From JBASEY01 sp049652745 (GTDB taxonomy: Bacteria > CSSED10-310): a DNA stretch of 64,000 nucleotides. Location of the stretch: NCBI GenBank assembly GCA_049652745.1, contig JBASEY010000033.1, forward strand, positions 62,001 to 126,000. Direction: 5' to 3'. The position numbers and the translations under genes were made by a program. This document shows, one piece after another, positions 52,193-60,557 of the stretch; the stretch's first letter is position 1; each line of letters opens with the position of its first letter. The notes below the pieces were generated by a model. It was not told where the DNA came from. It did no database searches and saw only the letters and a list, made by a program, of their open reading frames with translations.

Positions 52193-53125
52193 TTGACCAA
52201 CCAGGCATTTGAAGTCGATTTGACAGTTAAACTAGGTCCTTTAACTCTACAGAATCCGGTAACTACCGCTTCCGGCACATTCGGATATGGAGTGGAATAC
52301 GCACCTTATTGCGATATTGGAAGGCTCGGAGCAGTCATGGTCAAAGGCATAAATCTTGAGCCCCGCATCGGTCATCCTCAACCGCGTCTAGCAGAAACAG
52401 CTTCAGGACTATTAAATTGCATCGGTCTGCAAAACATCGGCGTAAACGCTTTTATACGGGATATGCTTCCCTTCTTCAACGGTCTGAAAACAGCTTGTAT
52501 CGTCAATATAAATGGAAGCACCATCGACGAATATATTGCGGTTGCAGAAAAGTTATCCGGCCATTCGTCAGTGGCAGCTCTGGAAATTAACGTCTCCTGC
52601 CCCAACGTGTCTCAAGGTGGAATTACATTTGGCATTGACCCATTCATGACAGAAAAAGTGACCCGTGAAATACGAAATCGAACCCGCCTTCCACTTATTG
52701 TTAAACTCAGCCCCAATGTAACCGATATTACGGTTATAGCGCGAGCCGCCGTCAATGGCGGAGCGGATAGCCTTTCTTTGATAAACACTCTGCTGGGTAT
52801 GGCTATTGACCCAAACTCTCGTAAGTCAAAACTGTCCAATATGACCGGCGGTCTGTCCGGTCCGGCTATCAAACCCATCGCTCTACGCTGTGTCTGGCAG
52901 GTTCACAAGGCGGTATCTGTACCCATCATTGGAATGGGGGGCATTAGTTCGGGCTTGGACGCTATCGAATTCATGCTTGCAGGATCCTCTGCCGTTTCAA
53001 TCGGTACCGCTAATTTCACCGATCCTGCAATATCGACAAAAATACTGGATGAAATGCTTGCATATTGTCGTCAATATAAAATCAACAAAATTGAATCGCT
53101 GGTTGGCCAATTACTGGAAGCATAA
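52193..53125 (+). CDS. pyrD: Dihydroorotate dehydrogenase, class 1B catalytic subunit
   Basis: FMN enzyme of pyrimidine synthesis that oxidises dihydroorotate to orotate. At 310 residues it fits class 1B, with the catalytic cysteine in LEINVSCPNV and the segments TASGTFGYGVEY, NTLLGMAIDPNSRKSKL and GMGGISSGLDAIEFMLAG. The TTG start at 52193 follows AGGAG. Class 1B enzymes usually pair with PyrK, but pyrK is not in this window. It is followed by pyrE 23 nt on. Confidence 0.95.
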   Translation: MTNQAFEVDLTVKLGPLTLQNPVTTASGTFGYGVEYAPYCDIGRLGAVMVKGINLEPRIGHPQPRLAETASGLLNCIGLQNIGVNAFIRDMLPFFNGLKTACIVNINGSTIDEYIAVAEKLSGHSSVAALEINVSCPNVSQGGITFGIDPFMTEKVTREIRNRTRLPLIVKLSPNVTDITVIARAAVNGGADSLSLINTLLGMAIDPNSRKSKLSNMTGGLSGPAIKPIALRCVWQVHKAVSVPIIGMGGISSGLDAIEFMLAGSSAVSIGTANFTDPAISTKILDEMLAYCRQYKINKIESLVGQLLEA

Positions 53126-53148
53126 AACAATTTACTGAAGGGGAAGAT

Positions 53149-53724
53149 ATGACATCAAACGATTTGATCACACTGTTTAAAAGTGTTCATGCTCTATTGG
53201 ACGGCCATTTCAAATTGAGCTCAGGCAGACACTCCGATTTATACCTTCAATGTGCTCGGATTCTGCAATATCCCGAACATGCTCGAACACTTTGTTCTGA
53301 ATTGGCGAAAAGCTTTGGTGATATTCCAGTCTCAGGCGTGATTGCGCCGGCTATAGGCGGTATTATTGTCGCTCACGAAGTTGCCGCATCATTAGGCGTT
53401 CGTGCAATTTTCGGTGAACGTGTCAACGGCGTGATGACATTGCGCCGAGGATTTGAAATCCATAAATCCGAACCGTTTATCGTTGTGGAAGATGTTATCA
53501 CAACCGGAAAGTCCACGCGTGAGATCATTGACCTGGTCACGTTTCACGGAGGTGTTGTCACAGGCATTGGGTGCTTGGCTGATCGATCGAACCAAAATCT
53601 GAACCTTCCATTCGAACCAGCATCTCTATTGAAACTGGCCTGTAAAAACTGGGACCCCTCCGAATGCCCTCTGTGCCAAAAAGAAATACCTATCGAGACT
53701 CCGGGTTCACGTTTCAAACCATAA
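53149..53724 (+). CDS. pyrE: Orotate phosphoribosyltransferase
   Basis: Makes OMP from orotate and PRPP. A 191-residue protein with the PRPP motif FIVVEDVITTGKSTREI (about residues 109-125) and the N-terminal GHFKLSSGRHSDLYLQC. The C-terminal tail (CKNWDPSECPLCQKEIPIET) carries three cysteines, typical of a subset of bacterial PyrE. ATG 53149 follows AAGGGG. Operon with pyrD and perhaps with the DUF502 gene 30 nt downstream. Confidence 0.95.
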   Translation: MTSNDLITLFKSVHALLDGHFKLSSGRHSDLYLQCARILQYPEHARTLCSELAKSFGDIPVSGVIAPAIGGIIVAHEVAASLGVRAIFGERVNGVMTLRRGFEIHKSEPFIVVEDVITTGKSTREIIDLVTFHGGVVTGIGCLADRSNQNLNLPFEPASLLKLACKNWDPSECPLCQKEIPIETPGSRFKP

Positions 53725-53754
53725 ATATAGGATTACTCTTATCGGAAAAATTAT

Positions 53755-54435
53755 ATGTCGAAAAGCACCGTAAAACACAAAAACATCTCCAAGATTCGCG
53801 GCAATCTGTTTCGCGGAATCGCCGTTCTGATTCCATTTTACCTGACAATCATTATTTTGAAGTTTCTGATACAGTTGATTTCAACACCCTTGAGCAGGCC
53901 AATCCGCTGGCTCTCCCGCCTGTTCACTCTCGATATCCAAAAATTCCCGTTTCTGGAAAATATTCTGATCATAGGAGTATCTCTGATAATTACATTGCTG
54001 TTCATTTTTTTTGTCGGAGCATTTGTTCAGCTCGTTTTTGGACGTCGATTGATGATTTTTTTCGAGCGTACTTTTGAACGCCTTCCGCTGGTGAGTACCA
54101 TTTATCGGACATTTAGAGAGTTTACTCGTATTTTGACAGGGGAATCCGTTGAAAAATACAAAAATGTCGTCATGGTTTCTCTCCCGGGCAGCAAAGGGAA
54201 AGCTCTTGGTTTTGTTACTGGGACGATCACGCTTGAAGACAAGCTGCCATATCTCGCTGTATTTGTGCCGACTGTTCCAAATATCAGCACCGGGTTTTTG
54301 TTTTTTCTGCCTGAAGATGAAGTGACCAATACCTCACTGACAACCGAAGAAGCTTTCAAAATGATCGTTTCAATTGGAATACTGAACCCTCCTACAAAAG
54401 AATCTCAAGACATCGATGAGGTCACAGAAGCTTGA
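53755..54435 (+). CDS. DUF502-family membrane protein
   Basis: A 226-residue protein with two membrane helices near the N-terminus (GIAVLIPFYLTIIILKFLIQ and ILIIGVSLIITLLFIFFVGA) and a soluble C-terminal part with family segments ERLPLVSTIYRTFREFTRIL and FVPTVPNISTGFLFFLPEDE. The DUF502 family is common in bacteria and chloroplast-bearing eukaryotes and has no settled function. Its stop overlaps the start of the YidD-like gene by 4 nt, so the two are coupled. Confidence 0.85.
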   Translation: MSKSTVKHKNISKIRGNLFRGIAVLIPFYLTIIILKFLIQLISTPLSRPIRWLSRLFTLDIQKFPFLENILIIGVSLIITLLFIFFVGAFVQLVFGRRLMIFFERTFERLPLVSTIYRTFREFTRILTGESVEKYKNVVMVSLPGSKGKALGFVTGTITLEDKLPYLAVFVPTVPNISTGFLFFLPEDEVTNTSLTTEEAFKMIVSIGILNPPTKESQDIDEVTEA

Positions 54436-54869
54436 AACACTTACTCCAACTGTCGGCATTGTCGATATTGATGTTTTGTTCGACCATACAGGTATCTTTC
54501 ACTTCAAGTTTTGAAACAGGCGAAATGCGGCAACCATGCTGCACAGCCGGTCGGCAACCGTCATCCTTTCAACTCGGATACAATGCATCCGACACCTATT
54601 TGGATGTAGTCTGTAAAGGAACCATGACCTTTTATTCAACAGTTTTACGCCCTGTAATCAGCACCGGCTGTTATTGCCATCCTTCCTGCTCGGAATATAT
54701 GGCGCTAGCTATTCAAACTCATGGCTTTCCTATCGGGCTGATATTGGGGCTGGAAAGGTTGCTTCATGAGTATGGTGAATATCAATATGGAAAAGTTGTC
54801 CTGACGCCCGAAGGCTGGCGCATATACGATCCTGTCGATAGTAATACATCTTGGTGGAGGTTGCCTTAG
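54432..54869 (+). CDS. YidD-like protein with a signal peptide
   Basis: A 145-residue protein. The core HPSCSEYMALAIQTHGFPIG matches the YidD (membrane protein insertion efficiency factor) motif xPSCSxYaxxAixxHG, followed by LGLERLLHEYGEYQYG and a G-x-x-x-YDP end. Unlike usual YidD it begins with a probable signal peptide (LLQLSALSILMFCSTIQVSF) and is not next to rpmH, rnpA or yidC. The TTG start at 54432 overlaps the DUF502 stop. The next gene, a TPR membrane protein, starts 1 nt after its stop. The signal peptide would place the domain outside the cytoplasm. Confidence 0.75.
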   Translation: MKHLLQLSALSILMFCSTIQVSFTSSFETGEMRQPCCTAGRQPSSFQLGYNASDTYLDVVCKGTMTFYSTVLRPVISTGCYCHPSCSEYMALAIQTHGFPIGLILGLERLLHEYGEYQYGKVVLTPEGWRIYDPVDSNTSWWRLP

Positions 54870-54870
54870 G

Positions 54871-55773
54871 ATGGCTGAAAAATACAAATTATATAAGCGT
54901 ATATCAATGGTTTTTACCATGATAATTATATCGGTCTCCGCCAACGCTTATATTGATGGGCCGGAAGCTCTTTTTGCTTTTGCCGACAGCCTTGAAAGCT
55001 CAGGCGATTATTATAGAGCTATCACGGAATACCGCCGTCTGGCATTTCATTGGCCGGAACACCCTTTGGCAATTGAAAGTCGTTATCGAATAGGGCGCTC
55101 ATATCTACTCGGAAACGATTCCGAACGGGCAATATTGGAATTTCAGGATTTATTGACGGAAAATCTTGGGGAAATCGACTTTTTTCGCGCCCGATACGCA
55201 TTGGCAAAAGCATTGTTTTATAGTGATAAATGGCTTTTAGCTGAAAATCAGTTGAAACGCCTTGGCAGCCACATAAAACTTGATCCGGCAATAGTTTACT
55301 CCCGACTATGGTGCTATTTAAAACCGGGAAATATTGAAGCGGCTCTTTCCTTTTGGGAAGATTTGCCGCTTCAGCTTACAGTCGATGATCTTCCTTCCGA
55401 TATGCAACCGATTTTGCACGAACTTCAATCCTTAGCCGCATTACCAAAAAAAAATCCGCGGCTATCGGGAGTTCTCTCCGCCATCATCCCCGGGCTTGGG
55501 CAGGCTTATTCCGGCCGATCTCGAAATGCGCTCACCTCATTCCTTTTAAACGGGCTTTTTATCGGTGCCATCGCAGTTGCAATCGATCAGAAACATTATG
55601 AAACAGCAGCAGTTATCGGTTTTTTTGAGCTTGGTTTTTATTCGGCCAATATCTACAATGCAGTCAATGATGCTCATAAGATAAACCAATCTGCATACGA
55701 GGAATTTCTATATCGGTTTGAAACCAGTAACGGCCCTCCATTTCATCGACATGATCCTTCATTCAATCCTTGA
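54871..55773 (+). CDS. Exported TPR protein with C-terminal membrane segment
   Basis: A 300-residue protein with a signal peptide (MVFTMIIISVSANAY). Residues about 30-190 are TPR-like helical pairs of the YfiO/YbgF type (DSLESSGDYYRAITEYRRLA, SRYRIGRSYLLGNDSERAIL). A hydrophobic region (residues about 205-275) contains SGVLSAIIPGLGQAYSGRSR and NALTSFLLNGLFIGAIAVAI, resembling DUF5683/TM2-type glycine hairpins. It is cotranscribed with the YidD-like gene (1-nt gap). The pairing suggests that the two work together at the membrane. Function unknown. Confidence 0.7.
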   Translation: MAEKYKLYKRISMVFTMIIISVSANAYIDGPEALFAFADSLESSGDYYRAITEYRRLAFHWPEHPLAIESRYRIGRSYLLGNDSERAILEFQDLLTENLGEIDFFRARYALAKALFYSDKWLLAENQLKRLGSHIKLDPAIVYSRLWCYLKPGNIEAALSFWEDLPLQLTVDDLPSDMQPILHELQSLAALPKKNPRLSGVLSAIIPGLGQAYSGRSRNALTSFLLNGLFIGAIAVAIDQKHYETAAVIGFFELGFYSANIYNAVNDAHKINQSAYEEFLYRFETSNGPPFHRHDPSFNP

Positions 55774-55806
55774 CCCTTTTCATGTGAATCCCTAGACTCT
55801 TCCACG

Positions 55807-57231
55807 ATGACGCGTGTTCTGTTTTTACAAAGAATTTTGACCGAAAACCTTGGGCCGATGTATTTGTCTGCTATAGCAAAACGCCATGGCCATGATTGTC
55901 TTCTGCAGATCGAAGATGGAAAAGCCGATAACCGTGTTTTCGACTCTTATCGACCGGAAATCGTAGCTTTTTCCGTTACGACAGGTATTCACCAGTGGGC
56001 TTTGAAACGAGCGGCCGAGATCAAAAAGCGGTACGATGTCAAAATCATTGTTGGTGGACCGCATGCAACCTTTTTTCCTGAGGTTGTTTCAGATCCTGCA
56101 GTTGATGTTATTTTTCGAGGAGAAGCCGAAAATTCTTTTATTCAATATCTCGCATCTCCATTTTCTGAGTCTGCTCTAAGCACAATTCCAAATATCTGGT
56201 ATAAACAAGGCACGGAAATCGTTAAAAACGAATTGGGAACTCTCGTTGAGGACTTGGATACCCTCCCCTGTCCGGACAGAACTTTGTATTATGACCGCTA
56301 TCCAACCTTCAAAAAAAACGAAAACAAGCCGTTCATTTCCGGCAGAGGTTGTCCTTATTCGTGTACGTACTGCTCAATCGCCGGCCTTCGAGAGCTTTAT
56401 CAGGGAAAAGGCCGGTTTGTTCGCTTTCATTCACCCGAAAGGGTTATCGAAGAAATCGTCACTGTGCGCGACAAATATGGATTGCGTTCGGTCATTTTTC
56501 AGGATGATACGTTTATCTTGGGGACAGATAGACTTGACAGACTTTTGACGCTTTATGAAAAAAAGGTCAAACTTCCATTTATTTGTCATATCAGAGCGGA
56601 TTTATTGACCGGGGATATCGCCCGTCATTTGAAAAGCGCAGGGTGTCACAGTGTTGATTTCGGTGTCGAAACCGGCGACGAGGAATTACGGCAGAGACTT
56701 CTTGGTAAAGGTATAACGGATAATCATCTAAAACAGGCTGCAACCATTCTTCATGAGGTTGGCATTCCCTTTCGAACTACCAATATGCTCGGGCTGCCTG
56801 GCGAAACTTATGAGCAGGCATTAAAAACCTTTAAAATCAATCAGGAATTGAAAACAAATTTTCCCAGCGCTTCCGTTTACCAGCCTTATCCAAGAACTGC
56901 CTTAGGTGATCACGTCATTCAATCCGGGTTAGCCGGTGAAAATTACTCGGTCGATGCTATTGGATCATCGTTCTTTCGAACCAGTCTTCTAAATAGAAAG
57001 GACATGCATAAATTCATCAACCTTCAAAAGTTTTTTTGGCTTGGTGTTCGATTTCCCAAGCTGATGCCTTTGATCAAATTTCTCGTCAAAGCTCCACCCA
57101 ATTTTGTTTATGAAGGCATATTTCTGCTCTGCTATGCCATCAACTACGCTTTGAGTGAAAAAGTATCGATTCGACACGTTCTCAATATTGGTCGGAGAAC
57201 CGCCAAAACCGTGTTTTTTGGAAAAATATAA
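55807..57231 (+). CDS. B12-binding radical SAM protein 1
   Basis: A 474-residue enzyme. The N-terminal cobalamin-binding domain (residues about 1-140) includes VGGPHATFFPEVVSDPAVDV. The radical SAM domain carries the iron-sulfur motif GRGCPYSCTYCS (about residues 178-189), then FQDDTFILGTDRLDRLLTLY and GVETGDEELRQRLLGKGI. This is the architecture of B12-dependent methyltransferases and of ring-forming enzymes for lipids, antibiotics and tetrapyrroles, so the substrate cannot be named. The next radical SAM gene starts 3 nt after its stop. Confidence 0.85.
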   Translation: MTRVLFLQRILTENLGPMYLSAIAKRHGHDCLLQIEDGKADNRVFDSYRPEIVAFSVTTGIHQWALKRAAEIKKRYDVKIIVGGPHATFFPEVVSDPAVDVIFRGEAENSFIQYLASPFSESALSTIPNIWYKQGTEIVKNELGTLVEDLDTLPCPDRTLYYDRYPTFKKNENKPFISGRGCPYSCTYCSIAGLRELYQGKGRFVRFHSPERVIEEIVTVRDKYGLRSVIFQDDTFILGTDRLDRLLTLYEKKVKLPFICHIRADLLTGDIARHLKSAGCHSVDFGVETGDEELRQRLLGKGITDNHLKQAATILHEVGIPFRTTNMLGLPGETYEQALKTFKINQELKTNFPSASVYQPYPRTALGDHVIQSGLAGENYSVDAIGSSFFRTSLLNRKDMHKFINLQKFFWLGVRFPKLMPLIKFLVKAPPNFVYEGIFLLCYAINYALSEKVSIRHVLNIGRRTAKTVFFGKI

Positions 57232-57234
57232 CCG

Positions 57235-58650
57235 ATGAACGTTCACCCCACAGCACTTTTATTGAATCCGCCATCGAAAGATATCGCCATACGAGACAAC
57301 TTTTGTTCAAAGATTTCTCAGGCATCGTATATCAACCATCCAATCGACCTGCTTTTTCAAAGCGGCTACCTGTCACAGTCATTTCATGTTGAACTGATCG
57401 ACGCAATCGTTGGAAAATTTTCGGTTGAAAATTGTTTGAAAAGAATAAACGATCTTAAACCTCAACTGATTTACTCTCTTACCGGCAATGCAACGTGGCC
57501 GGAAGACATCACTTTTTTCGACAAAATCCGTCAGATTCTTCCCGAAACCAAACTGGTCTGTTCAGGTGACATTTTTCTTGAGCAACCACTTACACTTCTT
57601 CAAAAGCATCCATCCATCGATGCTGTTTTAGATGATTTCACGACGGATGCTTTGGCTCGATATGCACGAGGAGAAAAGGGTCATTATCCGGGCTTGGTCT
57701 TTAAAGATACCGATGGCTGCTTTCACGACCACCGGCAAGTGCGTGAAAGATCCGGCACATTCGATCCCCCTCTTCCCCGTCATGAATTGTTTTTACCCTT
57801 GCCTTATCGATATCCTTTTATAAGAAGCCAACGCTTCTCTACGGTTATGACGGAGTTCGGCTGTCCCTTTACGTGTTCTTTCTGTGTGATGGGCACGTTG
57901 GGTTGTAAAAGACGCCCTTTAGAGTCACTGTTTGAAGAGCTGCAGCTTTTGAAAAAAATGGGGATACGAGATGTTTTTTTTCTAGACCAATCATTTGGAT
58001 CAGATCCGAAGCGGAACGAAAAGATGTGTGAGATGTTTATTCAACATTTTCCAGATCTTCGCTGGCTATGCTTTTCTCGAGTTGATCTAGTCAATGAAAG
58101 TCGTCTTGAGTTAATGAAGCAGGCAGGGTGCCATACCATCATTTTCGGAGTTGAAACTGCGAATGAAAGTCTGTTGAAACACTATCGAAAAGGCTATACC
58201 CGCCAGGATGTTCAAAGGATCTTGGCGCTTGCAGACACGCTTGGGATACGCACTGTCGCCACTTTTCTACTGGGGCTTCCAGGAGAAACTTGGGAATCAG
58301 CTATCGAAACCATTGAATTTGCCCGTTCTCTCCCATGTACTTACGCCTCATTGAACGTTGCCGTCCCCAGAATGGGAACAGAAATGAGACACCAGGCGCT
58401 GGAAAAAGGGTATATCGACCCTTCGGTTCAACATTTCGATCAAAGCGGATCACACGTCGTCATGCAGACTGATACACTGTCACGGGCGGAATTAAAACGT
58501 TTAAAACAAATTGCTGTTCGTAAGTTGTATTTAAATCCAGTCAGGCTGATTCGTATGATCCGATCTATTCGAACTTATGATGAATGGCTCATTCATGCTG
58601 AAGAAGGTTATCAGGTGATCAAACGATATCTAAAGAATGCGTTCAAGTGA
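57235..58650 (+). CDS. B12-binding radical SAM protein 2
   Basis: A 471-residue protein with the same plan as the preceding one but a different sequence. The N-terminal domain opens NPPSKDIAIRDNF and lacks an obvious DxHxxG motif. The radical SAM motif is EFGCPFTCSFCV (about residues 206-217), then FFLDQSFGSDPKRNEKMCEM, GVETANESLLKHYRKGYT and LGLPGETWESAIETIEFARS. Its stop overlaps the start of the GT39-like gene, giving a tight three-gene unit. Two adjacent enzymes may act one after the other on one lipid or peptide substrate. Confidence 0.85.
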   Translation: MNVHPTALLLNPPSKDIAIRDNFCSKISQASYINHPIDLLFQSGYLSQSFHVELIDAIVGKFSVENCLKRINDLKPQLIYSLTGNATWPEDITFFDKIRQILPETKLVCSGDIFLEQPLTLLQKHPSIDAVLDDFTTDALARYARGEKGHYPGLVFKDTDGCFHDHRQVRERSGTFDPPLPRHELFLPLPYRYPFIRSQRFSTVMTEFGCPFTCSFCVMGTLGCKRRPLESLFEELQLLKKMGIRDVFFLDQSFGSDPKRNEKMCEMFIQHFPDLRWLCFSRVDLVNESRLELMKQAGCHTIIFGVETANESLLKHYRKGYTRQDVQRILALADTLGIRTVATFLLGLPGETWESAIETIEFARSLPCTYASLNVAVPRMGTEMRHQALEKGYIDPSVQHFDQSGSHVVMQTDTLSRAELKRLKQIAVRKLYLNPVRLIRMIRSIRTYDEWLIHAEEGYQVIKRYLKNAFK

Positions 58651-60413
58651 ACATGAATTTATTTAGGCAATGGAAACTAATTGTTGTGCCGGTAATTTTT
58701 TTGGCTGCTGTTGTTCTACGTATAGCATTTTTGGATGCCGATCCTCCCAGCACGGTCGACCTGCAATTCATCTCCGACGAAGGCTGGTGGGTGCACAACG
58801 CAAGGAATAAGATACTATTCGGCACTTGGGTCTTGGACGATTTCAATCAATCGCTTCTTGCCTCTCCTCCATTCTGTATTGCAACTTACAGCGTATATTC
58901 TTTATTTGGAGTTGGTTACGGCACTTCCAGAATAATCCCTGTCATTTGCGGGTTACTGACACTTTTGCTTTTTTCCGGAATTCTTCACGCACATTTACCT
59001 TCTAAAAACGCTGCACTCGCCACTTTATTATTTGGATGCAATTTTGCCTATACATCGATGAATAGAACGGCTTATGTCGAGTCGACGGCATTGATGTTCT
59101 TAATCCTTTCTTGGTGGTTGATCGATAGGCTTTCTCATCGTGTTTGGGCTGTTTTTTTAGCCGGTATGAGTTTTGCCCTTTCCGTTCTAACGAAATCATA
59201 TATGCTTTCCGCTCTGGCGCCGGTCGGAGTCATCACTCTACTTCGATGGCTTACCAACAAAAGAAAAATCAAATGGGGCTCTGCGCTGCTGAATGGATTC
59301 CTTTTTGTCGGAGGTGTAATCGCTATATACATGCTCTGGAGAAAATATTTCTTTATTCCTTTCCACGATGACTACCAGTTGATGTATTCCCTTTGGCAGG
59401 ACGGCAATTTTCCTAAAACGATAGGAGAAGCTCTAAGAAATATTCCCTCTTTTTTTATAGGCCGCCATGGATTCTATTTGATACCTGCTCGATTTTTCGG
59501 TTTAAATGCAACCCTGTTAATTTTGGCTGGTTACCGAATACACCGATTGATCAGCTCAGAACCCGGCTCATTGAAAGCCATCTGGAAAAACATGCCGGTT
59601 ATCGATCGTGAATGCCTTGTTTTTTTGCTGGTTTTATCATTACAGATCGCTCCATTGACCGCCAAACCCTTTAGGCGTTATTTATTGTTTTATATTCCTC
59701 TCATAATTCTGGCATCCCGCAGTGTGTCGGACCGACAAAACGATTCTTCGACCCGAAAGGTGACGCATCACTTGCGCATTGTCCAATTGCTGGTCCCCCT
59801 GATCGTAACCGGTATCCTAATTCCACCTTTTTTAGTTCGATGGTTTCCTCTACCCTTGCCCGAAGCAGTCACCTATTTTACTGCTGTCATTTTAGTCGCA
59901 ATTTGTACGTGTTTACTTATTCGAGCATTCAAATTTTTTGATTTTTCTTTCACGGTGAAAATTTCAACAGCTTTGTTGTTGTTCTTCATTATCGATGGCG
60001 GCTTTTTCTTTCATGCCTTTCTGACTAAATCCTATACGCTGCGGGACACTTCCCGTAGGCTTGGCGACACCTACTTTACTGTAGGCTCGGGTGTTCTTGG
60101 CGGCATATCGAATTCACTCAGCCTGGAAAACCAAGCGCGGGCAATAGCGATTTGGGGGCGTGAAGAAGCTCCCCGCGTGTTGAATCAGGATCCCATACGT
60201 CGCTTTGCACCGGACTATGTCATTGTTTTACGAAAGTTGGATGGTATGGATTGGGTAAAAGAATATCGTTATGAGCGTTATGTCCATCCAGAGAATTTTC
60301 TGGAAACGATTTATCTTTTGCCGATAAAAGATGGATTCCGTGTCGAGGCGGAGCTTTATCGCGCCCCGAAATCCGAAATACATACCAAGCCCGGCATCTT
60401 CCTGAATATTTAA
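58647..60413 (+). CDS. GT39/PMT-like polyprenol-phosphate-sugar glycosyltransferase
   Basis: A 588-residue polytopic membrane protein with about 12 hydrophobic helices. The first periplasmic loop has the acidic motif QFISDEGWWVHNAR typical of GT39/ArnT-like GT-C enzymes, which move a sugar from an undecaprenyl carrier to protein or lipid A. GTG 58647 overlaps the preceding stop (GTGA); ATG 58653 is the alternative. The C-terminal soluble part ends in strands (IKDGFRVEAELYRAPKSEIH). Coupling to two radical SAM genes suggests that the three work on the same envelope molecule. Confidence 0.8.
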   Translation: MNMNLFRQWKLIVVPVIFLAAVVLRIAFLDADPPSTVDLQFISDEGWWVHNARNKILFGTWVLDDFNQSLLASPPFCIATYSVYSLFGVGYGTSRIIPVICGLLTLLLFSGILHAHLPSKNAALATLLFGCNFAYTSMNRTAYVESTALMFLILSWWLIDRLSHRVWAVFLAGMSFALSVLTKSYMLSALAPVGVITLLRWLTNKRKIKWGSALLNGFLFVGGVIAIYMLWRKYFFIPFHDDYQLMYSLWQDGNFPKTIGEALRNIPSFFIGRHGFYLIPARFFGLNATLLILAGYRIHRLISSEPGSLKAIWKNMPVIDRECLVFLLVLSLQIAPLTAKPFRRYLLFYIPLIILASRSVSDRQNDSSTRKVTHHLRIVQLLVPLIVTGILIPPFLVRWFPLPLPEAVTYFTAVILVAICTCLLIRAFKFFDFSFTVKISTALLLFFIIDGGFFFHAFLTKSYTLRDTSRRLGDTYFTVGSGVLGGISNSLSLENQARAIAIWGREEAPRVLNQDPIRRFAPDYVIVLRKLDGMDWVKEYRYERYVHPENFLETIYLLPIKDGFRVEAELYRAPKSEIHTKPGIFLNI

Positions 60414-60504
60414 TTCAGACGGATTACAATTTAAGTGATTGAAAGCTGATCGGAAGCTGGGTTCGGGTTTTAACCAGACAAAACGTCTCGTTCGGTTTAC
60501 CCAT

Positions 60505-60549
60505 AAAAAAACCGCAACCTGGTAAGGCATATTGACCAGGCTGCGGTTT
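60505..60549 (-). terminator. Rho-independent terminator of the von Willebrand A gene
   Basis: Read on the minus strand: AAACCGCAGCCTGGT, an 11-nt loop, ACCAGGTTGCGGTTT with one mismatch, then a run of T. It begins 8 nt after the gene's stop. On the plus strand it has only three T, so it may also work weakly for the GT39-like gene. Confidence 0.8.
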
Positions 60550-60557
60550 GTGAACAA

